This document shows positions 54,905-64,000 of a stretch of DNA of 64,000 bases, piece after piece; position 1 is the first letter of the stretch; each line of letters starts with the position of its first letter. Below the pieces are notes generated by a model. The model searched no databases and had not been told where the DNA came from. It saw only the letters and a program-made list of their open reading frames with translations. The stretch spans positions 1 through 64,000 of the forward strand of contig JBFWUB010000027.1 in the NCBI GenBank assembly GCA_050247515.1, read 5' to 3'. Source of the DNA: RAM1 sp050247515. GTDB taxonomy: Bacteria; Pseudomonadota; Gammaproteobacteria; Burkholderiales; Burkholderiaceae_C. Position numbers and translations under genes: made by a program.

Positions 54905-57900
54905 TCAGCTGCTCAAGCCCGGCGCCATGAAGCGCAGATTTGCCGTCAGCTGCGCAATCTCGTTCAGCCGCTGCTGGTAGTGCTGCCCCACCGTTTGGGG
55001 GCTGAAGACAGCCCAGCCCCGCGGTGGCGGCGCATGGGGTGGCCCGACAGGCTTGCCCGCCCCTGGTGGGAAACGCTGTACAAACGCCGCCATGCACTGC
55101 GCCGCGTGCCCCACATCGGCGTTGGCCCACACCTGGCCATCGGCATAGGGGTATTGGCCGGGCTTGAGCTTGACCAGGCGGTAACGCACCAGATCGACCC
55201 TTTCGGCCAGTTCGGGGGCCTGGCAAAAGTCCAGGTTGCCGCTGTAGCCGGTGGTGACGACATGCAAGCCCAGCTGCAGCGCCTCGGCAATGCCCCGGCC
55301 AAAGCCTTCCGCGCGGTGCAAGGAGACAAAGCAGTCACACGCCTGGTACAAGCCCAACAGGTCCGGGCGCTGCAGGGTCTGCTCGATCACATGTAGGCGG
55401 CTGTCCTGCGCGGCCAGCATCTTGAGCTTGTCCCACGCAGGGTTGGGCTGCCTGGGCGGATGCACCTTGATGACCAGGCCCACCTGCGCGGCCGACCACT
55501 CGTCCGCCGCAAACGCCCTCAGGAAGGCATCCACCACGGCCTGCGGGTTCTTGCGGTGCACGGACGAGTTCAAATCGAACGAAAAACAGAACAGGCGCGC
55601 CGCACGCGGCAGGCCAAACCGCTTGCGCACGCCGCTGCGCCCACCGGGTGCGGCCACCGGCCCCAGGTCCACCGCCATGGGCATCACATGCACCGGCACC
55701 GGCGGCTTTTGCGCCCGGCACAGGGGTGCCACGGCGTCAAAGGTGTGGCGCGTGGACACCCAGACCTCATCCACCAGATGGACCATCTTGCGCCACTGGG
55801 CAGGCCACTTGGCAAGCTCCCAGGGCTAGTAGCCGATGTTGTACCGGCCTTGCAGCTGCTGCAGACCCCGCTCGGCATAAAAGCGCCCGTGCTCCAGGGC
55901 CGTCAGGCAAAACAGGTTCACTGCATACGGCCCGTCGGCCGTCACATGCGCCTGCATGCTCGTGTCGTTCTGGGCAACGTCCGGGCCGGGCTCAAAGTTG
56001 AGCATGCACATGGGTACGCCCGCTGCGCGCAAAGCGGTGGCGGCCATGCGCGCGTCTTCGCCAATACCCAGCTGCCCAAAGGCATAACCCACCACATTCA
56101 CGCCCCATGGCCTTTGCCGCCAGGGGATGGCGGGCGGGCGCAAGGCATCGTCCAGGGCCCGTTGTTTAAAGGACGCCTGCCACGGGCCCTCTTGCTGCAG
56201 GGCCCGCGCTTTTTCCGCGGGATCCAGGAAATGCCATACCCCATGCTCGCCCACGCCGTGGCGATAGAACCAATGCAAATAGTCCGCGGATTGGCGCGGC
56301 AGCGCAAACGCCTGCTGCACGTCAGGCCTGGCCTGCCACAGCAGCCGTTGCAAGCCCGTCAAAGCCCCCTTGCCCCGTGCACTGTCCTGCACCCGCGCCC
56401 TGAACGCAGGGTCGTCAAAAAGTGCCTTGTATTCCAGCAGGCCGCTGGTCATCAGCCAGACCAAAAACCCGGGACGCCCCTGGGGCGTATCAAAACCAAA
56501 CCGTTCGCACAGGTCGGGCCGCAGCGCGAGTATCAAGTCCTGCAAGTCCAGATTGGGGGGCATGGCAGTTTGCTCCATCGTCTGGGTCAGTTTAATGGTG
56601 CTCACCCCTTGATCGTCAATCACGATGTGGGTAACGACGAGCGCGGCATTGGCATCGCCCAACAGCTGCCCCCGCCGGCCCACAAAATGCGCCGTCACCT
56701 GAAAATGGTTGGGCGCCCCCTGGAGCAAGATGGGGTCGATGATGCCCACGTTGATGCTGCGCCCGGTGGTCAGTGTGGTGGTTTGCGCCTGAATACCGTT
56801 CACGCTGATGGTGATGGCAACAGGTTGCCTTGCAAAGTCAACGGTGGCGTAGCCGCAAACGTAAAAGTTGCGCACACTGCGCAAGCCACTGAAGGCAAAG
56901 CTTGCACCTTGCGTTAAAGCGTAGCCATTCAAACCATGGCGGTAGACCAGCCCGCTTGCGGTGCACTGGCCTGCTGCAGCCGGGCGGGGGTCTGCGTCGC
57001 CCAGAATGCGCGCCCATCGGTACTCCTGGCGCAGCAACATCGCTTCAGCAATCACCTGTGCTGCGGCTGGGGGGGGGGCCGTAAATGCCGGGGCCAAATG
57101 CCCGCTGATCAAACCGGCGTAGGCGTGCGGCCCGGCCTGCAACAGACCTGCCCACTGGGCTGCCAATTCCTGCTTGATCAATGTGCGCCAGCGGCTAAAC
57201 AGGTAGCGGCTGTTGCGCTCGTTGCGCAGGGTGTTGACCTTTCGGCTCAGACTGACATGGTGGCGTATGCGGCTGGTGTTGGCCACATAAATGGCCTTGC
57301 CAGCGGCCCGCAGCCTGAAGCACAGGTCAATATCTTCGCAACCGTTTACAAACTGCTCATCAAAGCCGCCCATCGCATCAAAATCAGCCTTGCGCATCAG
57401 CATGCAGGCACCCGTGACGGCCCATGCCCGGGTGTGCGCAGGCGCATCATCCGCCAGGGTTTGAATGTGGACCAGCTGGGCACCAGGGGTGAGCTGCACC
57501 CCGGCGTGATCCAGCTTGCCGTCTGCCACGCGGTATTGCACATTGCCGACCAAACCGGCTTTGAGCTTTGGCGAAAGCAGCGTCTGCAACATAGGCGCCA
57601 GCCAGCCGGGCGAAAGCAACAGGTCGTTGTTGAGCAGCGCCAGCACCTCACCGCTTGCAACCTGTGCCGCCCGGTTGCTGGTTCTGGCGAAACCCAGGTT
57701 GTGCGGGTTGAGCAGTGTCTTGATGTTCGGGTCAGCCAGCGTTGCCAACCAGGCCCGCGTGCCGTCGGTTGAAAAATCGTCGATCAGGATGATTTCATAC
57801 GTCACGCCTTTGGGCATCGTCGCCAGCAGTGACGCCAGCATGGCCTGCGTTTGCGCCAGGTGGTTGTACAGCGGGACGACGAAGCTGATTTGCAGAGGCA

Positions 57901-57976
57901 CCGCTGAACCCGCCCGACCCGGCTCTTTGGGAGCCTTAGACGTCCCGCCGGATGCTGCAATGTTTCGCTTCACCAA
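54905..57976 (-). pseudogene. GT2-GT4 fusion glycosyltransferase split by an in-frame amber codon
   Basis: A 1023-codon frame. The N-terminal GT2 domain (ISFVVPLYNHLAQTQAML, EIILIDDFSTDGT, ALLNNDLLLSPGWL, GCEDIDLCFRL) is followed by a beta-sandwich and helical linker, then a GT4 domain. Codon 717 is TAG (55826-55828) at RYNIGY-stop-PWELAKWP, where homologues have Trp (TGG). After the stop the frame continues without break (VDEVWVSTRHT ... SLHRAEGFGRGIAEALQLG). So a single TGG-to-TAG change splits the gene. Without readthrough the GT4 half loses its N-terminal lobe. Starts are TTG 57976 or GTG 57973. Confidence 0.85.
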
Positions 57977-58168
57977 TTTGCTGGACTCAAGTCAGATGGA
58001 CGATCAAATCTGCACCAACGCCAGGCATTGCAATTGGTGCCGCCGGCCTGCTGCTACGCCCAGCAGCGCCGGTTTGATGTTAACGCTGCACGGGATGGCA
58101 CCGCGCTTGCACACAAAAAAAATGCGCGGGTAACATACCCCAGCAAAGCACGCACACGCTTCACCCAC
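57977..58168. other. Gap before the cysNC-cysD remnant
   Basis: No intact gene is seen. The part from about 58090 on (GGGATGGCACCG followed by TTGCAC) resembles the region just upstream of the functional cysNC at 50970-51061, so the duplication included the upstream sequence. Confidence 0.55.
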
Positions 58169-58713
58169 ATGCCCCACCTGTTTACCTGCGGCCCTGCAGA
58201 CGACGGCAAAAACGACTTGCTGGATCGCTGCATCGGCAAGGATGCATCGGCCATGCCGCACCTGGCGCGCAAGGCACTTCCCCCCGGGCGGCTGCCCATG
58301 CCGGTACTGCACATCGACACCCGCTGGGTATTTTCCGAGATGAACCACCTCCGCCAGGCGGAGGCGCAGCGCCCGGGGCTGGACGCGGGCCGATACAACG
58401 CGGTGATAGGCGGAGCGCGGCGGGACGAAGAGGCGTCGCGGTCCAAGGAGCGCACTCTTCATTGCGCGACAAACATTACCGCTGGGACCCCAAATGTGGC
58501 CCGAGCTGTGGCGCGTGGTGAACGGCCCGGTGGGCCGGGGCGAGAGCATGCGCATGTTCCCCTCCAAGCAACTGGACGGAGCTGGACGTGTGGCGCTACA
58601 TTCAGCGTGAGGGCATCCCCGGGGTGCAGCGCGACGGCAGGTGCATCATGCGCGACGACGACCGCATGGAGCTGCTGCCAAGCGAGCAGATGCAGATGAA
58701 GCTAGGCCGTTAA
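58169..58713 (+). pseudogene. Decayed second copy of cysNC-cysD
   Basis: It starts like cysNC (MPHLFTCG, then DDGK) but after about 20 codons joins cysD (IGKDASAMPHLARKA), with about 1.9 kb missing. Two more deletions coincide with short direct repeats in the intact cysD: GCTGGAC (53166 and 53280) and CCCGTGGTGC (53524 and 53557). Frameshifts follow the ARRDEEASRSKER stretch. A residual frame of 223 codons is open but encodes no complete domain. It is a relic of a tandem-like duplication. Confidence 0.9.
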
Positions 58714-58807
58714 CTTGCCGTCCCGGCGAATTAGTGGGTGCGATTTGCGCCCGCCAGCAGAATTTTTTAGCTGTGAATTGAAAAAATCAACTCAAGGAAG
58801 CAATCGT

Positions 58808-61732
58808 ATGGCGAAGTCGACGAGTCGAAGTACAAAACAAAAAAGCATCCCCCAGGTGAACACCCACGACTCTATTGACGAGGAAGCACCACTCCAGGGC
58901 GTGCAGCAACCGAGCACGCCTTCGCCGGTCAGCGCGTACGAGGGGCACGTTGACGTTTGGGGGCCCTCGGTGATCTCGGGCTGGGTGTGTGATCGCTCCA
59001 ATTTGCTGCGACGCCTGAATGTGGAGTTACTGGTAAGCGGGACGCCTGTTTCGAGAGTTTCAGCCAAGGAGTTCCGCGAGGATGTCCTGGAGGCAGGTCG
59101 GGGTGACGGATTCTATGGGTTCGAGTTGCCCATACCGGAGAACGCCCTGGGCCTAGCCTTGACGGAGCTTCAGCTTCGAATTGCCGACTCGGACTACCTG
59201 TTCTCTACTACAACCCAAACGAGCCGGGAAACAACGTCCGGATTGACTGCAGAAATCGGAGATATCACCGTGGAGCTGGGCGCCTTGACTGGTTGGGCGT
59301 GCCTGAGCACTCCTCCGAATCGGCCTCTATCGCTCAACGTGATCGATGTTGGTAGCGGTGAAATCGTCGCAAAGGGCACAGCACAGACTGACCCGTCTGC
59401 CCCACGCACTATCCGTTTCAGGATTGGGCTTCCCGCCAGCTTATACGATGGCCGCGCCCATGCGTTCAGCGTTCGAATGGACGGCGTTGCCAGTGCCGTG
59501 AAATCAACTGTTGTCCAGATGCCATTTGCATGGACACCGGAAACTGCACTCCTCCAATACGCGCGTACCGGCTTCAAAGCCAGCTTGTCAACGACCGCGG
59601 GCTTTAGGTACGAGTCGCTCATCGCCGCCATCGAAAAACTAGCGGGATCAGATGAGGCTCGTGTCGTGGGGAGGAACAAGGAAGTCACAAAGCAGACGCT
59701 TGCCCAGCTGATACATGTACATAACTCAGTCAGCCATGGCGCCGATGAGTCAGCAAAGTTCTATGCACCGCTTCGATTCCCGTCGGTAACCCAACCAATG
59801 GTTTCCATCGTTATACCTGTTCACAACAAATTTCATGTCACCTATCATTGCCTAGCATCGCTGCTGCTGGGCGCAACAGACGTCCCATTTGAAGTAATCT
59901 TGGTTGATGACGGGTCCGACGCGCGCGAATCTGAACTTCTGAATCTAATAGATGGCGTGCGGCACATACGGAACGCAGATCCCCTTGGCTTTGTACGGGC
60001 TTGTAATCTTGGCGCGAGCCAGGCAGTCGGCGAATACATTGTCATGCTCAACAACGATACCGAGGTAACTGCCCGCTGGCTTGAGGAACTGTTGTGGCCT
60101 TTCGAGCATTTTTCTGACGTGGGCATGGTAGGCGCCAAGCTGTTGTACCCGGACGGGACCCTTCAGGAGGCGGGTGGAATCGTCTGGAACTCTGGCAACC
60201 CCATGAACTATGGCCGCCACGGCAACCCGCATGATCCGCGTTACAACTATGCGCGCCAGACGGATTATCTTTCTGGGGCTTGCGTAATGTTGCCCCGCAA
60301 ACTCTGGAACGAGCTGGATGGCTTCAGCGAAGCCTACATACCAGCATACTTTGAAGACACTGATCTGGCTTTCAAGGTCCGTGAGCGCGGCTACAAAACC
60401 GTTTACGCGCCAACAGCAGTTGTGGTCCACTTTGAAGGCATCAGCAATGGCAAAGACGTCTCATCCGGTATCAAGAAGTTCCAGGAGATAAACCGCCCGA
60501 AGTTCAAGAGCCGATGGATTAGTGCATGCCGCAACAACGGCAAAGAAGGCACAGATCCAGATTTGAACAAGGATAGAAACATCCAGTTCAGGGCCTTGCT
60601 CATCGATGCCCAAATACCCATGCCGGACAAGGATGCGGGAAGTTTTGCGGCCATACAAGAAATTCGCATGCTTCAGGGCTTGGGCTTCAAATGCACATTC
60701 GTGCCGCAAAACTTGGCGTGGATGAGCCACTATACGGAGAACCTCCAACGCATGGGCGTGGAGTGCCTGCATGCACCGTATGTGACGTCCATCGAAGCCG
60801 TGCTGGAATCGCGCGGTAGCGAGTTCGACATGGTGTACGTAACCAGGTACTACGTCGCGCAAAGCCTTGTCGAAAAAATCCGACGCCATGCACCGCAGGC
60901 CAAAATCGTCCTCAACAACGCGGATCTTCACTTCCTTCGGGAACTGCGCGCAGCCATGCTCAATAGAAGCGACGAGGCCATGAGCAAGGCGATACAGACA
61001 CGAGACCAGGAGCTTGCAGTCATGCGCAACGTGGACTTGGTGCTTTCCTACACAGATGTGGAAAAGGCTGTCATTGAGTCGCACAACCTGAATTCAACAA
61101 GGGTCGCCAAATGTCCTTGGGTTACGGATATCGCCAAGGATGTGCCCTCATATGCAGTGAGGAAAGACGTCGCCTTCCTAGGTGGGTTCAATCACTTGCC
61201 GAATAGTGAGGCCGTGGAATGGTTCGCGCACCAAGTACTTCCGTTACTCGACAAATCTATGCCTGGCGTCAAAGTCCGCATCTACGGTAGCAACGTTCCT
61301 AAAAATTTGATGGAACTGGCCAGAAAGCACAGCAATCTTTTGATTGAAGGATGGGTTGCTGAAGTATCCGAGGTATACAACCAGTGTCGCGTTTTTGTAG
61401 CGCCGCTACAGACCGGGGCAGGTATCAAGGGGAAGGTTATCGGAGCCTTGGCGCATGGCGTACCGTGCGTTTTGTCCCCGATTGCGGCTGAAGGAATTCC
61501 TCTGAGCAATGGCATGGATGCACTGATTGCGACAAAGCCGACAGACTGGGTCGCTGCAATTGGCAGCGTGTATGACAACGAAAAGGCATGGGCGAAGATG
61601 TCCAGTCGGGCACTGTCTTTTGCCCAGGCACACTATGGCCTCCATAAAGGCGTACTCGAAATGCAGGACGCCCTCCGCCAGTGTGATCTGTACACGGATA
61701 CAAGTAACAACACTTTGGCTGCTATTTGCTAG
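58808..61732 (+). CDS. Multidomain GT2-GT4 glycosyltransferase
   Basis: A 974-residue protein. An accessory beta-sandwich (VWGPSVISGWVCDRSNLLRR, GRGDGFYGFELPIPE; about 40-130) is like that of the 47-49 kb transferase. A GT2 domain (VSIVIPVHNKFHVTYHC, VILVDDGSD, LNNDTEV, YFEDTDLAFKVRERG) and a C-terminal GT4-like domain (LGGFNHLPNSEAVEWF, PLQTGAGIKGKVIGALAHG) follow. The ATG at 58808 has AAGGAAG upstream. The G+C content is lower than in the preceding genes. Confidence 0.87.
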   Translation: MAKSTSRSTKQKSIPQVNTHDSIDEEAPLQGVQQPSTPSPVSAYEGHVDVWGPSVISGWVCDRSNLLRRLNVELLVSGTPVSRVSAKEFREDVLEAGRGDGFYGFELPIPENALGLALTELQLRIADSDYLFSTTTQTSRETTSGLTAEIGDITVELGALTGWACLSTPPNRPLSLNVIDVGSGEIVAKGTAQTDPSAPRTIRFRIGLPASLYDGRAHAFSVRMDGVASAVKSTVVQMPFAWTPETALLQYARTGFKASLSTTAGFRYESLIAAIEKLAGSDEARVVGRNKEVTKQTLAQLIHVHNSVSHGADESAKFYAPLRFPSVTQPMVSIVIPVHNKFHVTYHCLASLLLGATDVPFEVILVDDGSDARESELLNLIDGVRHIRNADPLGFVRACNLGASQAVGEYIVMLNNDTEVTARWLEELLWPFEHFSDVGMVGAKLLYPDGTLQEAGGIVWNSGNPMNYGRHGNPHDPRYNYARQTDYLSGACVMLPRKLWNELDGFSEAYIPAYFEDTDLAFKVRERGYKTVYAPTAVVVHFEGISNGKDVSSGIKKFQEINRPKFKSRWISACRNNGKEGTDPDLNKDRNIQFRALLIDAQIPMPDKDAGSFAAIQEIRMLQGLGFKCTFVPQNLAWMSHYTENLQRMGVECLHAPYVTSIEAVLESRGSEFDMVYVTRYYVAQSLVEKIRRHAPQAKIVLNNADLHFLRELRAAMLNRSDEAMSKAIQTRDQELAVMRNVDLVLSYTDVEKAVIESHNLNSTRVAKCPWVTDIAKDVPSYAVRKDVAFLGGFNHLPNSEAVEWFAHQVLPLLDKSMPGVKVRIYGSNVPKNLMELARKHSNLLIEGWVAEVSEVYNQCRVFVAPLQTGAGIKGKVIGALAHGVPCVLSPIAAEGIPLSNGMDALIATKPTDWVAAIGSVYDNEKAWAKMSSRALSFAQAHYGLHKGVLEMQDALRQCDLYTDTSNNTLAAIC

Positions 61733-61758
61733 GTGGCTGCGGAAGTACCAGTTGCATC

Positions 61759-62814
61759 ATGAATAACGAATACGAACGAAAACTCCACGAGCAGAAGCAG
61801 CAATACGTGAACGCGGCCACTGTCCACGATCTGCCTGCGATTTTCCACTACTGGTCGAACAAGCATCTCCGACCTCGCCTTCGCCTTGTAACGGGCGCCG
61901 ACTCGGCTGTCGAGTTCTATGGCAATGCGTTTTTGCGGAGCGCATCAAAGAGCAGCTACACCGCCCAGTTCGCAAGCCTTGGAGCCGGCGACGCGACCAT
62001 TGAAGTCGCAGTGGCGCAGTACTTGCGCCAGAAAGGTCTTGATGATTTCCGGCTCGTATGCCATGAGGTTGCGCCGGTCCTTGTCGCCCGCGCGAACGAG
62101 CGGATCGCTGCAAGCGCACTGCAGGACCATGTGGCAGTCGAGCGATGTGACCTGAATACATGGATACCAGCCGCCAATTCACTAGACGGGGTCATGGCAA
62201 GCCACTCTTTGCATCACATGGTAGCGCTGGAGTCCATTTTCGACGCAGTTGCCAGAGGGCTGAAGGATGGAGGCGTCTTTGTTACCAATGATGTGATTGG
62301 ACGAAACGGACACCTCCGCTGGCCGGAGGTTAAGGCCTGGATTGACAACCTCTGGCCTATGCTTCCCAACCGCTTGAAGCATAACCATGCGCTGGCACGC
62401 TTCGAGGAGAATTTTTCGGACTGGGATTGTTCAGTGGAAGGTTTCGAAGGAATCCGGGCACAAGACATTTTGCCGCTTCTGGTTAGCCGATTCTCGTTCG
62501 CCGCACTTCTGCCCTATGGGGGGCTCGTCGACGTATTCGTAGATCGCGGGTTTGGTCACAACTTTTCGTTGGAGCGACCGGAAGATCTTGCGTTGCTGGA
62601 TTTTCTGGAGTTTGCCAATGAAGAACTCATCGACAGTGGACGCATCAAACCGACAATGATTTTCGCTGAGATGGGAAAAAAGCAGCCTGGCTTGACGCCA
62701 GCCCTTTACCGAGGCTGGTCACCGGACTTTTGCATCAGGCCCGTCAATGCGTCCGCACCCACCTTAAATCCCGCGCTCTTCACAGGTTCCGCTGGACCTG
62801 CGTCCGCTAGCTGA
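61759..62814 (+). CDS. Class I SAM-dependent methyltransferase
   Basis: A 351-residue protein. A Rossmann-like motif I appears as ASLGAGDATIEVAVAQYL, followed by DGVMASHSLHHMVALES, typical of small-molecule/sugar methyltransferases. It probably methylates a sugar or glycan end. The C-terminal 120 residues are of no recognised domain. The ATG at 61759 is in a 26-base gap after the glycosyltransferase stop, and it shares the low G+C of this stretch. Confidence 0.8.
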   Translation: MNNEYERKLHEQKQQYVNAATVHDLPAIFHYWSNKHLRPRLRLVTGADSAVEFYGNAFLRSASKSSYTAQFASLGAGDATIEVAVAQYLRQKGLDDFRLVCHEVAPVLVARANERIAASALQDHVAVERCDLNTWIPAANSLDGVMASHSLHHMVALESIFDAVARGLKDGGVFVTNDVIGRNGHLRWPEVKAWIDNLWPMLPNRLKHNHALARFEENFSDWDCSVEGFEGIRAQDILPLLVSRFSFAALLPYGGLVDVFVDRGFGHNFSLERPEDLALLDFLEFANEELIDSGRIKPTMIFAEMGKKQPGLTPALYRGWSPDFCIRPVNASAPTLNPALFTGSAGPASAS

Positions 62815-62845
62815 CGCCGTCAACTTTTCCCTACATCTGATTCAG

Positions 62846-64000
62846 ATGACGCCCCGACGCCGACAATCCATCCTGCTAACCCACGTTCCGAAAACTGGCG
62901 GAACTACGCTCGACTCCGTCATTTCAGGCCACTATTCGGCAAAGCAATCATGTCGTATGGTGCAACATTCATCTACCAATGGCGAGTTCGTTGCAGCGAT
63001 TCAAGAGACAAATCGCTATGTGTCCGGCCATATTCCATTTAGTGGCGTCGCCCATCTGGAGTTTGATCGGCGAATAACCATCCTGCGGGAGCCGCTGCAC
63101 GTTCTGGCTTCGATCATTGCGTTTGCCGAAGAGACCGGTTACTTCAACGATGAACTCAGGCTTGCAAAGACACAAAACAACGGCGTATACAACGTCTACA
63201 GTGTTTATTTTTCCCCTTCGTTTGACTTTTTTCGCTACATGATAGACAGGCGGTACGGAATTGCACCTGGGTATCAGTCCTACATCAAGGCGGCTCATGT
63301 TGGTCCTGCGATTGATGCACTTCGGAATTTTGACTATGTGCTCGACTTCAATAGCCTCGACCTCCAGATCAAGCGCCTGATTTGCAGGGAAGGCTTGTTT
63401 CCACCGTCGACGCTGTACAAGCGCCGAGCTTATAGGTACGAACCAAACTTGCAGCAGGCTATGACGTTTCTCTCGGAATTTGACTCCGACTTCTACCAGC
63501 AAGCTGCGTTACTTTTTGTTCATGGCTTCTCGGATGCTGACTATGAGGTCTATCGCGCCAGCTACTGCGTTAGGTCTGGGATTTCCCTTCGCGAACAAGA
63601 GTCATTTGAGCTTGATCTTGCCGGCCCCATCGGGGCTGGCTGGAACGACGCGGAACTTAGCGAGTTGAACACCGTATTCAGGTGGTCGGAAGATGCCCAG
63701 CCGGTAATTGATATACCGTTGGCAGATGCGGGGAGCTATTCTGTTTTTGTCTACTTGAATGATCCGAATCAACTGATGCCGAATGCATCGGCTTCTGTAG
63801 TGATCCGTGGTGGTGAAGTGACGATCACGCGCACGGCGCCTCCAGACATGGTGATCTTCGAATTCCAATTCACAACGCGCGGCGCTGACTGGCTGCGGTG
63901 CGAACTAAATGTGAGCCAGGATTCAATGGGAGACCTTGCCGATACGGGAGATGATCGCGAGATCGGCGTCATTTTGGGTGCTGTATATGTTCGGCGCACC
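62846..64000 (+). CDS. Sulfotransferase-family protein with beta-sandwich extension (partial)
   Basis: The frame is open from the ATG at 62846 to the window end (385 codons). The N-terminal THVPKTGGTTLDSVI is the PAPS 5'-phosphosulfate loop, ITILREPLHVLASII is the 3'-phosphate strand (R-E-P), as in heparan-type and other Golgi-like sulfotransferases of bacteria. From about residue 250 a second domain begins (FELDLAGPIGAGWNDAEL ... YSVFVYLNDPNQL), a likely carbohydrate-binding beta-sandwich. It lies 31 bases after the methyltransferase. The C terminus lies outside the window. Confidence 0.75.
   Translation, partial: MTPRRRQSILLTHVPKTGGTTLDSVISGHYSAKQSCRMVQHSSTNGEFVAAIQETNRYVSGHIPFSGVAHLEFDRRITILREPLHVLASIIAFAEETGYFNDELRLAKTQNNGVYNVYSVYFSPSFDFFRYMIDRRYGIAPGYQSYIKAAHVGPAIDALRNFDYVLDFNSLDLQIKRLICREGLFPPSTLYKRRAYRYEPNLQQAMTFLSEFDSDFYQQAALLFVHGFSDADYEVYRASYCVRSGISLREQESFELDLAGPIGAGWNDAELSELNTVFRWSEDAQPVIDIPLADAGSYSVFVYLNDPNQLMPNASASVVIRGGEVTITRTAPPDMVIFEFQFTTRGADWLRCELNVSQDSMGDLADTGDDREIGVILGAVYVRRT

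Larger units (their letters stand above)
58720..64000. other. Lower-G+C segment
   Basis: From about 58.7 kb the sequence has visibly more A/T at third positions and less G+C than the rest of the window. The change coincides with the end of the decayed cysNC-cysD copy. It covers a glycosyltransferase, a methyltransferase and a sulfotransferase gene. This is judged by eye, not measured. Confidence 0.6.

Noticed and set aside
54905..55786. An intact 293-residue glycosyltransferase starting at the ATG at 55786
   Set aside because: It is the in-frame continuation of the gene cut by the amber codon; the ATG is an internal Met, and the GT4 N-terminal lobe lies upstream of the stop.
58028..58699. 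A 223-codon open frame as a functional protein
   Set aside because: It joins pieces of cysNC and cysD with deletions and frameshifts, so it is a relic.

Overview
The window is a G+C-rich chromosomal segment whose gene content and gene order point to a betaproteobacterium of the order Burkholderiales, most likely family Comamonadaceae. The clues are the FmdB-like/DUF502/aspS/nudB/ybhP-like/clsB run, the DUF971-ubiE-Tim44-ubiJ-ubiB run, the rubrerythrin/Fe-S protein/DUF3501 trio and the ugpBAECQ operon. Family and species are inferred from protein families and layout only; no database search was run.

Region 1 (1-12.8 kb, mostly minus strand) is housekeeping. It starts with a broken BLUF gene start and folE. 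A compact minus-strand operon of about 7.7 kb follows (nudB, ybhP-like, clsB, ligase-associated exonuclease, saccharopine-dehydrogenase-like, SRPBCC, DUF2269, ATP-dependent DNA ligase, a 33-residue Cys-rich small ORF, DUF1801), many of its genes joined by 4-base stop/start overlaps. A Phd/VapC toxin-antitoxin pair with a palindromic operator sits between nudB and aspS. Region 2 (12.8-26.3 kb, minus) holds a sodium:solute symporter, the ubiquinone group ubiB/ubiJ/Tim44-like/ubiE/DUF971, an outer-membrane TpsB-type transporter paired with a double FecR-domain protein, a HIT protein and a giant FAD/Fe-S oxidoreductase. Region 3 (26.4-31.5 kb, plus) is a complete glycerol-3-phosphate uptake operon ugpBAECQ with a candidate Pho box and an internal terminator. 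Region 4 (31.5-43.6 kb) holds the rubrerythrin trio, a VOC/FAD-monooxygenase/DUF2783 operon with a duplicated palindromic operator, valS, a hydroxyacid dehydrogenase, galU, the cysM-nudix-tusA operon and tRNA-Leu(CAA).

Region 5 (43.6-64 kb) looks accessory: galE, a TPR protein with a histone-H1-like Lys/Ala tail, several very large multidomain glycosyltransferases, an RTX-type Ca-binding protein, a fused cysNC plus cysD (a PAPS-making pair in NodQ/NodP style), two sulfotransferase-like proteins and a methyltransferase. Together these look like a locus that makes sugar donors (galU, galE), builds a glycan and sulfates it with locally made PAPS. The locus also shows decay: one glycosyltransferase gene is split by an in-frame amber codon at a conserved Trp, and a second cysNC-cysD copy survives only as a deletion-riddled remnant. 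From about 58.7 kb onward the G+C content visibly drops, suggesting more recent acquisition.

A pair of about 85-bp repeats (29.6 and 33.5 kb) sits directly after stop codons inside two unrelated operons, in the same sense relative to transcription, with a compensatory base pair in a predicted stem.
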